From the NCBI GenBank assembly GCA_036804505.1, contig DAIRSI010000018.1, forward strand, positions 26,265-90,264: 64,000 nt of DNA, given 5' to 3'. The stretch comes from Phocaeicola_A sp036804505 (GTDB lineage: Bacteria; Bacteroidota; Bacteroidia; Bacteroidales; Bacteroidaceae). Shown here piece by piece: positions 43,228 to 53,511 of the stretch. Position 1 is the first letter of the stretch; every line of letters starts with the position of its first letter. Position numbers and translations under genes: made by a program. The notes below the pieces were generated by a model. The model ran no database searches. It had not been told where the DNA came from and worked only from the letters and a program-made list of their open reading frames with translations.

Positions 43228-45372
43228 TTATTTCATCGGGTGCACGAACACAAATCGTGCTCCGGAGGTGTAGTTCGTGTCGAGACAAATCTCGCCGTCA
43301 AGGAGTTGGGCGATGTGCTTGCAGATGTTCAGTCCCAAACCGGTTCCTTGCTTGAATGAATCGAGTTTCTCGAAACGCTGGAAGATGATTTCTGCATTTT
43401 CGGGAGCGATGCCGCTGCCGGTGTCGGTTACGGTGAAGACCACGCTTTCGCCTTGGCGGGAATAGCCCAGCGTGATACTGCCGCGTTCGGTGTACTTGCA
43501 GGCATTGGTCATGAGGTTGGTGAGTAATTGCGTGAGCCGCATTCCGTCTGTCAAAAGGGTGATGCTTTCCTGGGGAATGTCCAGTTTCAGCTCTACTCCC
43601 GGAGCTTGATGACCGCTTATGGATGAGAGGATGCCTTTGCAGATGTCATTCAGATTCTTTGGTTCCGGATTTACTTTGTAGGATCCGCTTTCCATTTTGC
43701 TTAGGTCGAGGATATCGTTTACCAGCGTGGTGAGCAGTTCGGAGTTGGACTGGATGAGGTCAACAAACTCCTTCCGCTCGTCGGGGGTATAGTCGCCTTC
43801 CGGATCGGACACTACCGACGAGAATCCTACGATGGCATTGAGCGGAGTGCGTATTTCGTGGCTCACGTTCTGCAGGAACAGTGATTTCAGGCGGTCGGCT
43901 TTCATGGCTTCTTCACGCGCTTCCTGGGCTTCTCTTCGTGCTTCGGCTTCTTTCATCATCTCCCGGCGGATGCGACGGGCGGCGCGGGTGCGCACCACGG
44001 CGTAGGCAAAGACCGCTATCAGGGTGATGGCAAGGATAATCATGATGAGCGTATCGTTCCTTTCCTTGGCGAAGCTTTCTTCCGTCATGCGTTTGGATTT
44101 TTCTTTCTGCCGCTGCATCTCTGCGTGTTGCTGACTGATTTTTGCCTGTTGGGAGATGAGTTGCAGGTCGCGGTTGTTCAATTCCAGATTGGCATTACGC
44201 AGCAGCAGGCGGTTGTGTTCCTTGTCCAGAATCATGAACTTTTGTTTGGATTGCAGCTGAAGGATGGACATGGCTGCGTTCTTCAGGGCGAGATCGTTCT
44301 TCTCGGCCTTCAGGCGGTCGTTGTCCATCATGGAAGAGTATTCGGCAAGCTGGTCCAGTTGCATCTGGCCTTTCCGTGCGTTGGTGATGATTTGATATTT
44401 CTCAAAGTAGGAAAGGGCTTTTCCGTAGTTTTGTTTGCTTTTGTAGAACTGGTACAGGAAATGGGTGTAGGCTTCTTTGGTATAAGAATTCGAGTCCAGC
44501 AAGCTTTCCGCTTCATCGTAATTCCCGAAAGCCAGGTTGTAGGTGAACAACATTTTATTCTTCTCATTTCTTTGCACGTAAGACAGTTTGTATTTTTTTT
44601 CCCAATTGTTCAGCAAATTCATATAAAAATCTGTTTTTTCTTTGTTGCCCATGTTGATGTAGAGATCGATGAGCAACAGGTAGATATTGGCTTTTCCGTC
44701 TTCAACCTTGCTTAGTTTGAGAGACTCCAGCGAGTATTTTTCGGCCATATCAAATTGTCTGAGGTTTAGATAGCGGTTCCCTATCCGGGTGTACAGGTCG
44801 AAGAGTTCCTGTTCTCTGCCTACCGACTTGTAGTAGTCTACGGCCTTTTGGTACTCATTGATGCTTGCCTGGTTATTTCCCATCAGGGCATAGATATCAC
44901 CGTATTTGGAATAGGACAAACCGATGCCGTATTCGTCTTTTATTTCGATGGCTTTTTTCTGCATTTTCTTGAGCTCTTCCAGGGCGGTTACATATTTGGC
45001 TTGGTTGGCATAATAATTGAAGCAGAGGGACCATATTCCAAAAATGTACTGGGTATAGGGTGTCTTTTCGCTGAAGCGGATGGTATTATCCAGTTCTTTT
45101 TTCAAGTTTTCGATGTCATTGGAAAAATAATAATAGGATCCGCGGATATAGTAGGCCACGCACTGCGCCTTGACATCGTGTATTTTTTCGGCTTCCACAA
45201 ATAGCGTGTCGGCCATTTTCAGAGAAACGGCTTCCTTATTCTTTCTTCGGCACTTGTCGTAATAGTCGTAGAGTTTGTCGTTGATTTTCAACGGATTGTT
45301 CTGCGCCAAAATGATCGTGTTTACCAGACAAAGAAGAATCACAAAAGTTATGTAGTATCTCTTTTTCTGCAT
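43228..45372 (-). CDS. TPR sensor histidine kinase, downstream tandem paralog
   Basis: A 714-residue membrane kinase. Signal peptide (about 1-23), TPR-like periplasmic repeats (about 30-340), a coiled coil (about 350-430), a membrane helix (about 443-462), HisKA with QNVSHEIRTPLN (His near 504) and HATPase with DTGSGI and GTGLGLNI. No receiver domain. It is clearly a duplicate of the gene at 45447-47564: both begin NNPLKINDK.Y.YY.KCR after the signal peptide and share SLKMADTLF and KTPYTQY.FGIWS. It lies 74 bases downstream of that copy. Confidence 0.93.
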   Translation of the reverse strand: MQKKRYYITFVILLCLVNTIILAQNNPLKINDKLYDYYDKCRRKNKEAVSLKMADTLFVEAEKIHDVKAQCVAYYIRGSYYYFSNDIENLKKELDNTIRFSEKTPYTQYIFGIWSLCFNYYANQAKYVTALEELKKMQKKAIEIKDEYGIGLSYSKYGDIYALMGNNQASINEYQKAVDYYKSVGREQELFDLYTRIGNRYLNLRQFDMAEKYSLESLKLSKVEDGKANIYLLLIDLYINMGNKEKTDFYMNLLNNWEKKYKLSYVQRNEKNKMLFTYNLAFGNYDEAESLLDSNSYTKEAYTHFLYQFYKSKQNYGKALSYFEKYQIITNARKGQMQLDQLAEYSSMMDNDRLKAEKNDLALKNAAMSILQLQSKQKFMILDKEHNRLLLRNANLELNNRDLQLISQQAKISQQHAEMQRQKEKSKRMTEESFAKERNDTLIMIILAITLIAVFAYAVVRTRAARRIRREMMKEAEARREAQEAREEAMKADRLKSLFLQNVSHEIRTPLNAIVGFSSVVSDPEGDYTPDERKEFVDLIQSNSELLTTLVNDILDLSKMESGSYKVNPEPKNLNDICKGILSSISGHQAPGVELKLDIPQESITLLTDGMRLTQLLTNLMTNACKYTERGSITLGYSRQGESVVFTVTDTGSGIAPENAEIIFQRFEKLDSFKQGTGLGLNICKHIAQLLDGEICLDTNYTSGARFVFVHPMK

Positions 45373-45446
45373 TTTTGTTACGTCTTCGCTTCAAAAATAG
45401 GGATTTTTGTCAACACATGCAAAGATTTTGGCAAAATGTTTGTATT

Positions 45447-47564
45447 TTATAAAGGAAGTGCGAACACAAATCGTGCTCCCGTGGTATAGCCGGTATCGAG
45501 TCTGATGCTGCCGTGCAGCAGTTCGGCAATCTGAAGACAGATGCTTAGTCCCAGTCCCGTACCCTGTTTGAAGGAGTCGAGTTTTTCGAAATGTCGGAAA
45601 ATCCTTTCGGCGTTGTCGGGCGATATGCCGCATCCGGTGTCGGTTACGGCAAATTCCACGTTGTTCCCTTTTTCCATGCAGGAGAGCGTGATACTGCCGT
45701 GTTCGGTATATTTGCAAGCATTGGACAGCAGGTTGTGAAGCACTTGTGTCAACCGTTCTTCATCCGTCCGGAAGATGATGTCTTCTTGAGGCAGGTCAAG
45801 CCTTAATTCCACTTCGGCTGTTTGGTATCCCTTGATGGAAGCAAGGGCTTTCCGGCAGATTTCACTTGCGTTCTTCGTCTCGATGTGAGCCTTGTAGGAA
45901 CCGCTTTCCAGCTTGCTCAGGTCGAGGATGTCATTGATCAGGGTGGTGAGCATCTTCGAATTGGAATGGATAAGATTCACGAATTCATTCTTTTCTTCAG
46001 TTGTGATTTCAGTATCCGGGCTGGTGACGATGTCCGAGAAACCGACGATGGCATTGAGCGGCGTTCGTATTTCGTGGCTGATGTTCTGCAGGAACAAGGA
46101 TTTCAGGTTGTCGGCCTTTATGGCTTCCTCGCGCACTTCTTCGGCATCCTTGCGTGCTTTGGCTTCTTTTGCCATTTCCTGCCGGATGCGTCGGGATGCC
46201 CTGATGTGGATGATGGCATACGTGATGAAGGACAGCAGCAGGAGTACCAGAATGACTGCCAGCAGCAGGCCCGTCTTCCTGTTGTCTTCGATTTCCTCGG
46301 CCAGACGGGCTGTTTTTTCTTTCTGACGCTGCACTTCAGCCCGTTGGGATTTAATGAGCAAGTCTTTATTGTTCAAGGCCAGATGAGTGTTCTGGAGCTG
46401 AAGCTTGTTCTTGTCCTTGTCTGCCAGCATCAGTTTCTGTTTGGTCTGCAGTTCACTGATGGAAATGGTCGCATTCTTCAGGGCAAGTTCGTTCTTCTCT
46501 ATTTTCAGACGTTCGTTTTCGTAGAGCGCGGCGTATTGTGCAAGCTGTTCGGTCTGCATTTTCTTTTTCCGGTTGTCGGAAATATTGATGTACTTTACGT
46601 AATGGTAGAGGGCCTTCGTGTAGTCTCCCATCTTATTGTAAACGGAATAAAGGTAGTAGTTCTCCAGTTCATCACTGAGCCGAGATGATTCGGTCAGTTT
46701 CAGGGCTTCGTCGAAATTGCCCAGCTTGGTGTTATAGGTAATCAGTATGATTGCTTTGTTTGTTTTCAGCTGTTCGGAAAGCTTGAACTTTTTTTCCCAT
46801 TCAGCCAGTTTGGCCATGTATTCCTTGGCCTTGTCCAACTTGTCCGTTTCCACATACATTTTGATGATATTCATGAGGTAGGAGCCATTGGCATCTTCTA
46901 TCTGGCAGCTCTCGTAGGCTTTGAGCAGGTACTTTTCGGCAAGGTCTTCCTTATCGATTCTATGGTATTTTGATCCTAGTTTGAAGTAGAGTGGGGGCAG
47001 GTCACCTGTTTTATGGATGGAGTTGTAATAATTCAAGGCTTTGAGATATTCGGCGATGCTTGCCTCGTCATTGCCTATGAGTCCGTAAATGTCGCCGCTT
47101 TTGATGTATGAATTGCCGATTCCGTATTCGTTTTTCAACTCAAGGGCTGTCTTCTGGAATCCTTTCAGCTCCTTCAAGGCGGTGTCGTAATCTCCATTGT
47201 TGGCATAATAGTTGATAATGTGGCTCCAAATGCCGAAGAAATACTGGGTATATGGGGTCTTCCGGGAAAAGCGGAAAAGTTTGTCCTTCTCGATTCTCAT
47301 GTGATTGATGTCATTTGCATTTGAATAGTAGGAGCCGCGAATGAAATAAGCGATGCACTGTGCCTTGACATCATGCAGTGTGGTTGCCCGGGTAAACAAG
47401 GTATCAGCCATTTTCAGTGATATGGGGTCTCTGTTGAACTGTCTGCATTTTTCGTAATAGGCATAAATCTTGTCATTTATTTTCAGGGGATTGTTCTGCG
47501 ATGCGGCGAAGGCCGAAACAAAACAAAGCATAAGTGGTAATATGTAAGTTTTGCCAATTTGCAT
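45447..47564 (-). CDS. TPR sensor histidine kinase, upstream tandem paralog
   Basis: A 705-residue kinase with the same layout as its neighbour: signal peptide, TPR-like periplasmic region, coiled coil, membrane helix (LLLAVILVLLLLSFITYAII, about 430-450), HisKA QNISHEIRTPLN (His near 496) and HATPase with DTGCGI and GTGLGLSI. All catalytic motifs are intact. The kinase cores of the two paralogs are closer than their periplasmic halves, which suggests conserved output and diverged input. Confidence 0.93.
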   Translation of the reverse strand: MQIGKTYILPLMLCFVSAFAASQNNPLKINDKIYAYYEKCRQFNRDPISLKMADTLFTRATTLHDVKAQCIAYFIRGSYYSNANDINHMRIEKDKLFRFSRKTPYTQYFFGIWSHIINYYANNGDYDTALKELKGFQKTALELKNEYGIGNSYIKSGDIYGLIGNDEASIAEYLKALNYYNSIHKTGDLPPLYFKLGSKYHRIDKEDLAEKYLLKAYESCQIEDANGSYLMNIIKMYVETDKLDKAKEYMAKLAEWEKKFKLSEQLKTNKAIILITYNTKLGNFDEALKLTESSRLSDELENYYLYSVYNKMGDYTKALYHYVKYINISDNRKKKMQTEQLAQYAALYENERLKIEKNELALKNATISISELQTKQKLMLADKDKNKLQLQNTHLALNNKDLLIKSQRAEVQRQKEKTARLAEEIEDNRKTGLLLAVILVLLLLSFITYAIIHIRASRRIRQEMAKEAKARKDAEEVREEAIKADNLKSLFLQNISHEIRTPLNAIVGFSDIVTSPDTEITTEEKNEFVNLIHSNSKMLTTLINDILDLSKLESGSYKAHIETKNASEICRKALASIKGYQTAEVELRLDLPQEDIIFRTDEERLTQVLHNLLSNACKYTEHGSITLSCMEKGNNVEFAVTDTGCGISPDNAERIFRHFEKLDSFKQGTGLGLSICLQIAELLHGSIRLDTGYTTGARFVFALPL

Positions 47565-47628
47565 ATTCTCGAAAATAGACTTTTCAAAAGTAGCAATAAA
47601 TTGCAGAAAAGCAAAAAAAACGGATGAA

Positions 47629-48960
47629 TTATTTCATTTTCCTCAAAACAGGCACTGTGAGGGGGATGGTGAGCAGGAGTGTGAGAACATCCGAAAGGCT
47701 CTGGCAGATTTCCACACCTGTGAGTCCCAGGAAGTGGGGCAGGATGATAATGAGCGGCAGGAAGAACAGACCTTGGCGTGCAGATGCCAGAATGGTGGCC
47801 CGGACGCTGAAACGGATGGTTTGCAGCATCATGTTGCTCATGGTAGTGAATGCGGAGAGAGGCAGCACGGCGAGTTGGCAGCGCAAGGCCACGGAACCCA
47901 CGGCAACCACTTCGGGATCACTTCGGAAAGTCTCCACGATTTCAGGTGCGAAGATGAAACCCAGCGTGGATACTACCAGCAGAAAAGAGGAACCTGCAGT
48001 GACGCTGAAACGGAATCCTTCGCGCACACGGAGGTATAGCTTGGCACCGTAGTTGAATCCGCATACCGGCTGGAAACCTTGTCCCAGACCGATGAGGAAG
48101 GCATAGACGAAGAAGCAGACGCGCGTGACGATGCTCATGCCGGCTATGGCGGCATCCCCGTAGGCTCCGGCTGCCACATTCAGCATGAGGGTGGCAAGGC
48201 ACGCCAGCCCCTGGCGGCACAACGACGGCGAACCGCCTTTGATGATTTCGTCGATGTAGCTCCTGGATGGTACGAACCGGGTGAGTTGTATGTGTATGTT
48301 GCTGGACCGTTGGTCCATGATGAGCAGCAGAATGAAACTGAAGAACTGGCAGGTGATGGTGGCTATACCGGCGCCGGCAATGCCCATGTGGAACACGAAT
48401 ATCAGAATGGGGGCAAGTATCACGTTCAAGACGGCTCCCGACACGATACCTACCATGGCGTAGGCTGCGTTGCCCTGAAAGCGCATCTGGTTGTTCAGTA
48501 CGAGCGAAGAGGTGAAGAAGGGTGCCCCCAGCAGAATGATGCCCAGATAGGTCTTGGTGTAGGGCAGGATGGTGGGGGTGGATCCCAGCAGAAGACTCAG
48601 CGGCTCCAGAAATACCAGTCCGAGGATGGTGAGCAGCAGGCCTATGAGAAAGGCATATACAAAGCCCGTGGTGGCCATCTTCTGTGCGGCGGCAATGTCA
48701 CGCTCGCCCAGCTTGCGTGAAATGAAATTGCCCGAGCCGTGGCCGAAGAAGAAACCGATGGCCTGGATGACCGACATGGCTGCGAACGACACACCCACGG
48801 CAGCAGTGGCCTGCGTACTGATGTGCCCTACGAAATACGTATCGGCCAGATTGTACAGGGAGGTGACCAGCATGCTGATGATGGTAGGGATGGCAAGCTT
48901 CATAATGAGGCTTGGCACCGGGCTGGTTGTCATCGTGATGTATTTGTCTCCTTTTTCCAT
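47629..48960 (-). CDS. MATE family efflux transporter
   Basis: A 443-residue inner-membrane antiporter with about twelve helices in two MatE repeats (PTIISMLVTSLYNLADTYFVG and the second-half SIVTRVCFFVYAFLIGLGQGFQPVCGFNYGA). Exports cationic drugs or metabolites using Na+ or H+. The start at 48960 (MEKGDKYITMTTSP) fits the family; the frame continues 54 bases upstream without homology. Confidence 0.92.
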   Translation of the reverse strand: MEKGDKYITMTTSPVPSLIMKLAIPTIISMLVTSLYNLADTYFVGHISTQATAAVGVSFAAMSVIQAIGFFFGHGSGNFISRKLGERDIAAAQKMATTGFVYAFLIGLLLTILGLVFLEPLSLLLGSTPTILPYTKTYLGIILLGAPFFTSSLVLNNQMRFQGNAAYAMVGIVSGAVLNVILAPILIFVFHMGIAGAGIATITCQFFSFILLLIMDQRSSNIHIQLTRFVPSRSYIDEIIKGGSPSLCRQGLACLATLMLNVAAGAYGDAAIAGMSIVTRVCFFVYAFLIGLGQGFQPVCGFNYGAKLYLRVREGFRFSVTAGSSFLLVVSTLGFIFAPEIVETFRSDPEVVAVGSVALRCQLAVLPLSAFTTMSNMMLQTIRFSVRATILASARQGLFFLPLIIILPHFLGLTGVEICQSLSDVLTLLLTIPLTVPVLRKMK

Positions 48961-49083
48961 CTGGAATCCTGTTTTTAAGTATGAGGCTTCGAAACCGGGC
49001 GCAAAGGTACACAATTAATAATAATTAGGGATGAATCCGACTAAGTTTTTGCTCTTTCATATAGAAAAATAGAGATTTTCTTG

Positions 49084-49091
49084 TAATTTTG
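49084..49091 (+). promoter_or_regulatory. -7 box of the DsbD/GH92/GH89 operon
   Basis: TAATTTTG, 39 bases before the ATG at 49130. No -33 TTTG at the usual spacing. Confidence 0.4.
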
Positions 49092-49129
49092 CAAGTCTGA
49101 TATTGTATTATGAATTATTCCTATAAACT

Positions 49130-51208
49130 ATGAACAGAAAATTACTTATTTGCTGGCTTTTCCTGGCCATAGGCCTCGTCCTTCATGCTCAAGGCGGAGG
49201 TGATCCCATACGTTTTTCAGTATCTCAGAAGAAAGTGGCTCCTGATGTGGTGGAAATCATTTTCCACGGAACCATAGCAGGCGGATGGCATGTGTATTCC
49301 ACGGCTCTTCCTCCCAACGGACCTACTTCCGCAACTTTCAATCTGGAGGGTGCCAAGGGTGCAGTGGCCGATGGAAAGCTGACACCGAGAGGCAAGGAAC
49401 AGTCCAAGTACGATGATTTGTTTCAGATGAAAGTGCGCTATTTCGAACGGGAGGCTACTTTCGTTCAGCGCATCAAGATAACGGCTCCGAAGTATTCCGT
49501 GAAGGGATACCTGGAATACGGAGCATGTAATGACGAGAACTGCCTGCCGCCAACCAGCGTGGAGTTCGATTTCAAGGGGGAAGGGAAGCCTTCGGCCGAC
49601 GCTGCTGCTTTGGCAGCTGCTGCCACGGCTCCATCCGAAGCTCCTGCCGCAACGGCTGTGCTCCCGTTGAAGATGGATACCATCAAGGCGGATACGGCCG
49701 CACAGACGGCTGTCGTGACGACCGATTCTTCAGCGCTTGGAAAGAATGCCTTGTGGACACCGGTTATCGACAAGCTGAAGGCATTCGGGGAGAACGACGT
49801 GAATTCCGATATCGGATGGATGAAAATCTTCCTGCTCGGTATGCTCGGCGGTCTCGTGGCTTTGTTCACTCCGTGCGTATGGCCCATCATCCCGATGACG
49901 GTGAGTTTCTTCCTGAAACGCAGCAAGAACAAACGCAAAGGCATCCGCGATGCCATAATCTACGGCATCAGCATCATCGTGATTTATGTGGCTCTGGGGC
50001 TTTTCATTACGCTGGTGTTCGGGGCAAGTGCGCTCAATGCCATGGCTACCAATGCCGTGTTCAACATATTCTTCTTCCTTCTGCTGCTGGTGTTTGCAGC
50101 TTCTTTCTTCGGCTGGTTCGAACTGACGCTGCCTTCTTCATGGAGTAATTCCGTGGACAGCAAGGCGGAGAAAACCAGCGGACTGCTGAGCATCTTCCTG
50201 ATGGCTTTCACGCTGTCACTGGTGAGCTTTTCCTGCACCGGCCCCATCATCGGTTTTCTGCTGGTGGAGGTGAGTACCTCGGGCAGTGTCATTGCACCGC
50301 TCATCGGTATGTTCGGCTTCGCTTTTGCACTGGCTTTGCCGTTCACGCTCTTTGCCTTGTTCCCCACGTGGCTCAAGCAGATGCCTAAGTCGGGCAACTG
50401 GATGAACAACATCAAGGTGATTCTGGGATTCATCGAACTGGCATTTTCATTGAAGTTCCTCTCCGTGGCCGACCTGGCCTACGGTTGGCATATTCTGGAC
50501 CGCGAAGTGTTCCTGGTGCTTTGGATTGTGCTCTTCTTCCTGATGGGCGCCTATCTGCTGGGCTGGTTCCGTTTTCCTCATGACGAGGATGAATACGATG
50601 ACAGCGGCAATGTGGTGGCAAATCCGCGTACGTCCGTTCCCAAGTTCTTCATGGCTATGATTTCGATGGCTTTCGCACTCTATATGGTTCCCGGATTGTG
50701 GGGCGCTCCGCTGAAGGCGGTCAGTGCTTTTGCTCCGCCCATCAACACGCAGGATTTCAACTTGTACGAGAACGAAGTGAAGGCGCAGTTCACCGATTAT
50801 GACCTGGGCATGGCTTATGCCAAGCAGCAGAACAAGCCGGTACTGATTGACTTTTCGGGTTTCGGATGCGTGAACTGCCGCAAGATGGAAGGCGCGGTGT
50901 GGAGTGACAGCCGCGTGGCGGACATCATGAAAAAGGACTATGTGCTCATCCAGCTGTTTGTGGACGACAAGACTCCTCTCCCCGAAAAAATTCAGATTAC
51001 GGAGAACGGACAGACACGCACGCTGAGAACCGTGGGCGACAGATGGAGCTACCTGCAGCGCTCGAAGTTCGGTGCAGTGGCACAACCTTTCTATGTGTTG
51101 CTGGACAACGAAGGCATGCCTTTGAACAAATCCTACTCGTATGATGAAGATAAAGACAAATTCATTAGTTTCCTGAATACGGGACTGGAAAATTACGGCA
51201 AGAAATAA
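49130..51208 (+). CDS. dsbD: DsbD-type thiol:disulfide interchange protein
   Basis: Carries electrons from cytoplasmic thioredoxin to periplasmic thiol proteins. All three parts are present: signal peptide and N-terminal DsbD-alpha-like domain (about 25-160) with the cysteine pair in YGACNDENCLPP, a CcdA-like membrane core (about 230-500) with FTPCVWPIIP and SFSCTGPIIG, and a C-terminal thioredoxin domain (about 560-690) with GCVNCRK. All six cysteines are kept. Its stop overlaps the GH92 start by one base (TAATG), so it heads the operon. Confidence 0.93.
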   Translation: MNRKLLICWLFLAIGLVLHAQGGGDPIRFSVSQKKVAPDVVEIIFHGTIAGGWHVYSTALPPNGPTSATFNLEGAKGAVADGKLTPRGKEQSKYDDLFQMKVRYFEREATFVQRIKITAPKYSVKGYLEYGACNDENCLPPTSVEFDFKGEGKPSADAAALAAAATAPSEAPAATAVLPLKMDTIKADTAAQTAVVTTDSSALGKNALWTPVIDKLKAFGENDVNSDIGWMKIFLLGMLGGLVALFTPCVWPIIPMTVSFFLKRSKNKRKGIRDAIIYGISIIVIYVALGLFITLVFGASALNAMATNAVFNIFFFLLLLVFAASFFGWFELTLPSSWSNSVDSKAEKTSGLLSIFLMAFTLSLVSFSCTGPIIGFLLVEVSTSGSVIAPLIGMFGFAFALALPFTLFALFPTWLKQMPKSGNWMNNIKVILGFIELAFSLKFLSVADLAYGWHILDREVFLVLWIVLFFLMGAYLLGWFRFPHDEDEYDDSGNVVANPRTSVPKFFMAMISMAFALYMVPGLWGAPLKAVSAFAPPINTQDFNLYENEVKAQFTDYDLGMAYAKQQNKPVLIDFSGFGCVNCRKMEGAVWSDSRVADIMKKDYVLIQLFVDDKTPLPEKIQITENGQTRTLRTVGDRWSYLQRSKFGAVAQPFYVLLDNEGMPLNKSYSYDEDKDKFISFLNTGLENYGKK

Positions 51209-53511
51209 TGACTGGAAAGATTCTATATCCTCTGTTCCTGATCTTTGGCTTGACGGCTTTGATGCCGGGCCGGGCCGGAAACCTTGCAGATGGTGCGGGG
51301 CACTGGCAATATGTGGACCTGCGCATCGGCAGTGAAGGGACGGGACGGGTGTTCATCGGTCCGTCGGCTCCTTTCGGCATGGTGAAGCCGGGACCCGACT
51401 GCACGGCGGAACCCAACAGCGGGTGGTTGCCCATGCCTGAGGTGGTGACCGGTTTTGCCCAGACCCACGTGAGCGGTACGGGAGGCGGACCCAAATACGG
51501 GAACATCCTGCTACAGCCTTTCACGGGCGAACTGAAAGGTAATGACCATGCTGCCTACAGGGAAAAGGAGGATATGAGTCTGGGATATTACAGCACGCTT
51601 TTCAAGGAAAACAAGATACGGACGGAAATCACGACTTCTGCCCGTGCTTCCTTGTATCGCATTACATACCCTGCAAATGCGGAACGCAATCTGATGGTGG
51701 ATGCGGGTTTCTTTCTGGGAGAGAATCCGGTACCCGACGCACGCGAGGCGCAACAGTTCGTAGGCTCCGAAGTGGAAATCGTGTCCGACAGGGAGATTCG
51801 CGGCTACAGCCGCATCCGTGGAGGGTGGAACAACGGACGTGCCTACACGGTGTACTTCTGCCTCGAGAGCGACGTGCCTTTCACCCGGACGGTGACATGG
51901 AAAGGTGACAGATTCTCTGTGGAAGAGAAATCGCAGTGTGACGAGGGGAAGAAGACGGGAGTCCTCGTCTCTTTCGGCTCTTCGGCATCGGAAGGGAAGG
52001 TCCGCGTGAAGGTGGGCATTTCTTTTCTCAGCGCACTCAAGGCAAGGCAGAATGCGGAGAAAGATATATCCGGATTCGGCTTTGATGAACAGCTCGGCAA
52101 GTTGCGCGACAGCTGGAACACCCTGCTCGGACGCATCGAACTGACAGGGAAGAACACGACGGACAGACAGAAAAGGATGTTCTATACGGGCATGTATCAC
52201 ACGTGCCTCATGCCGGTGGACCGTACGGGCGAGAATCCCTTATGGACCGATGAGGGTGTGCCTTATTATGATGACTTCTATGCCATCTGGGATACTTACC
52301 GTACTTCATTGCCGCTGATTACCATTCTTTCGCCTGCCCGCGAGACGGACATCGTGAATTCCTTGCTGAACATTGGCAAGCGTGACGGCTACATGCCGGA
52401 TGCACGAAGCGGAAATGCCAACGGACGTACACAGGGAGGGTCCAATGCCGAAGTGGTCATAGCGGATGCCTATGCCAAAGGTTTGAAAGGTATCGATTAC
52501 GACTATGCCCTGAAGGCCATGCTGAAGGATGCTACCGTGCCTCCCGGAGGCAACGAGGAGCAGGAAGGCAGGGGCGGACTCACGGAGTATAACCGTTTGG
52601 GGTACGTGCCCTACGGAATTGACCGCGCCGGAAACCGCACCGTGGAATATGCCTACAATGACTATTGCATAGCGGCCGTAGCCAAAGGACTGGGAAAAGA
52701 TTATATATATAAGGAATATCTGGCAAAGTCGGACAACTGGAAGAACTTGTGGCGGGATGATTATGTATTTGACGGGGCGAAAGGCTTCATCATGCCCCGT
52801 TCGGCCGACGGCAGATGGCTGGATGATGTGACTTTCGGCACGTCGAAAATCCAGCATCCTACGTTCCGTTACACGCCTGTCACCCGGGAGGCGCCGTGGT
52901 ACTTGCCCTGGTGGGGGACTTTCTTCTACGAAGCCACTTCCTGCGAGTATTCTTTGAGCATACCCCATGACGTGCCGGCTCTGATTGAAAAATGCGGAGG
53001 CAGGGAAGCTTTCCTGCACCGGCTCGATACGTTCTTCGACAAGAATTATTACAATGTGAGCAACGAACCGTCGTTCCTTACCCCCTGTCTGTATCACTGG
53101 ATAGGAAGGCCCGACCTGAGCGGCGAGAGAGTGCGCAAAATCATAGCCGATTGTTATTCCGACCGTCCCGACGGACTGCCCGGAAATGACGATTCGGGTG
53201 CCATGTCGTCCTGGCTGGCATTTCATTTCATGGGTCTGTACCCGAATGCGGGACAGCCTTATTACTTGCTTCATGCACCGCTCGTTGATGAATGTGTGAT
53301 TCATCTGCAGGACGGAAAGGCCATGAAGATAACGGCCCGCGGCCTCACGGACAAGAACCGGTACGTGAAGAGCGTGACTTTGAACGGACGTAAACTGGAC
53401 AGGGCTTGGATCAGTCATGAGGAACTGGCTTCCGGAGGGACGCTGGTATTCGAAATGGACAAAAGGCCTTCAGGGTGGGGTGCGGAAGTACTGCCTCCCG
53501 TAAAACAATGA
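51208..53511 (+). CDS. GH92 glycoside hydrolase (alpha-mannosidase family)
   Basis: An exported Ca2+-dependent exo-alpha-mannosidase-family enzyme. Signal peptide (about 1-23), N-terminal beta-sandwich with THVSGTGGGPKYGN, then the (alpha/alpha)6 catalytic barrel (IWDTYRTSLPL, NAEVVIADAYAKG, EEQEGRGGL) and the signature NDDSGAMSSWLAFHFMGLYP. Full family length (767 aa). The exact linkage cannot be read from sequence. Start codon overlaps the dsbD stop and the gene overlaps the next by ATGA, indicating translational coupling. Confidence 0.93.
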   Translation: MTGKILYPLFLIFGLTALMPGRAGNLADGAGHWQYVDLRIGSEGTGRVFIGPSAPFGMVKPGPDCTAEPNSGWLPMPEVVTGFAQTHVSGTGGGPKYGNILLQPFTGELKGNDHAAYREKEDMSLGYYSTLFKENKIRTEITTSARASLYRITYPANAERNLMVDAGFFLGENPVPDAREAQQFVGSEVEIVSDREIRGYSRIRGGWNNGRAYTVYFCLESDVPFTRTVTWKGDRFSVEEKSQCDEGKKTGVLVSFGSSASEGKVRVKVGISFLSALKARQNAEKDISGFGFDEQLGKLRDSWNTLLGRIELTGKNTTDRQKRMFYTGMYHTCLMPVDRTGENPLWTDEGVPYYDDFYAIWDTYRTSLPLITILSPARETDIVNSLLNIGKRDGYMPDARSGNANGRTQGGSNAEVVIADAYAKGLKGIDYDYALKAMLKDATVPPGGNEEQEGRGGLTEYNRLGYVPYGIDRAGNRTVEYAYNDYCIAAVAKGLGKDYIYKEYLAKSDNWKNLWRDDYVFDGAKGFIMPRSADGRWLDDVTFGTSKIQHPTFRYTPVTREAPWYLPWWGTFFYEATSCEYSLSIPHDVPALIEKCGGREAFLHRLDTFFDKNYYNVSNEPSFLTPCLYHWIGRPDLSGERVRKIIADCYSDRPDGLPGNDDSGAMSSWLAFHFMGLYPNAGQPYYLLHAPLVDECVIHLQDGKAMKITARGLTDKNRYVKSVTLNGRKLDRAWISHEELASGGTLVFEMDKRPSGWGAEVLPPVKQ

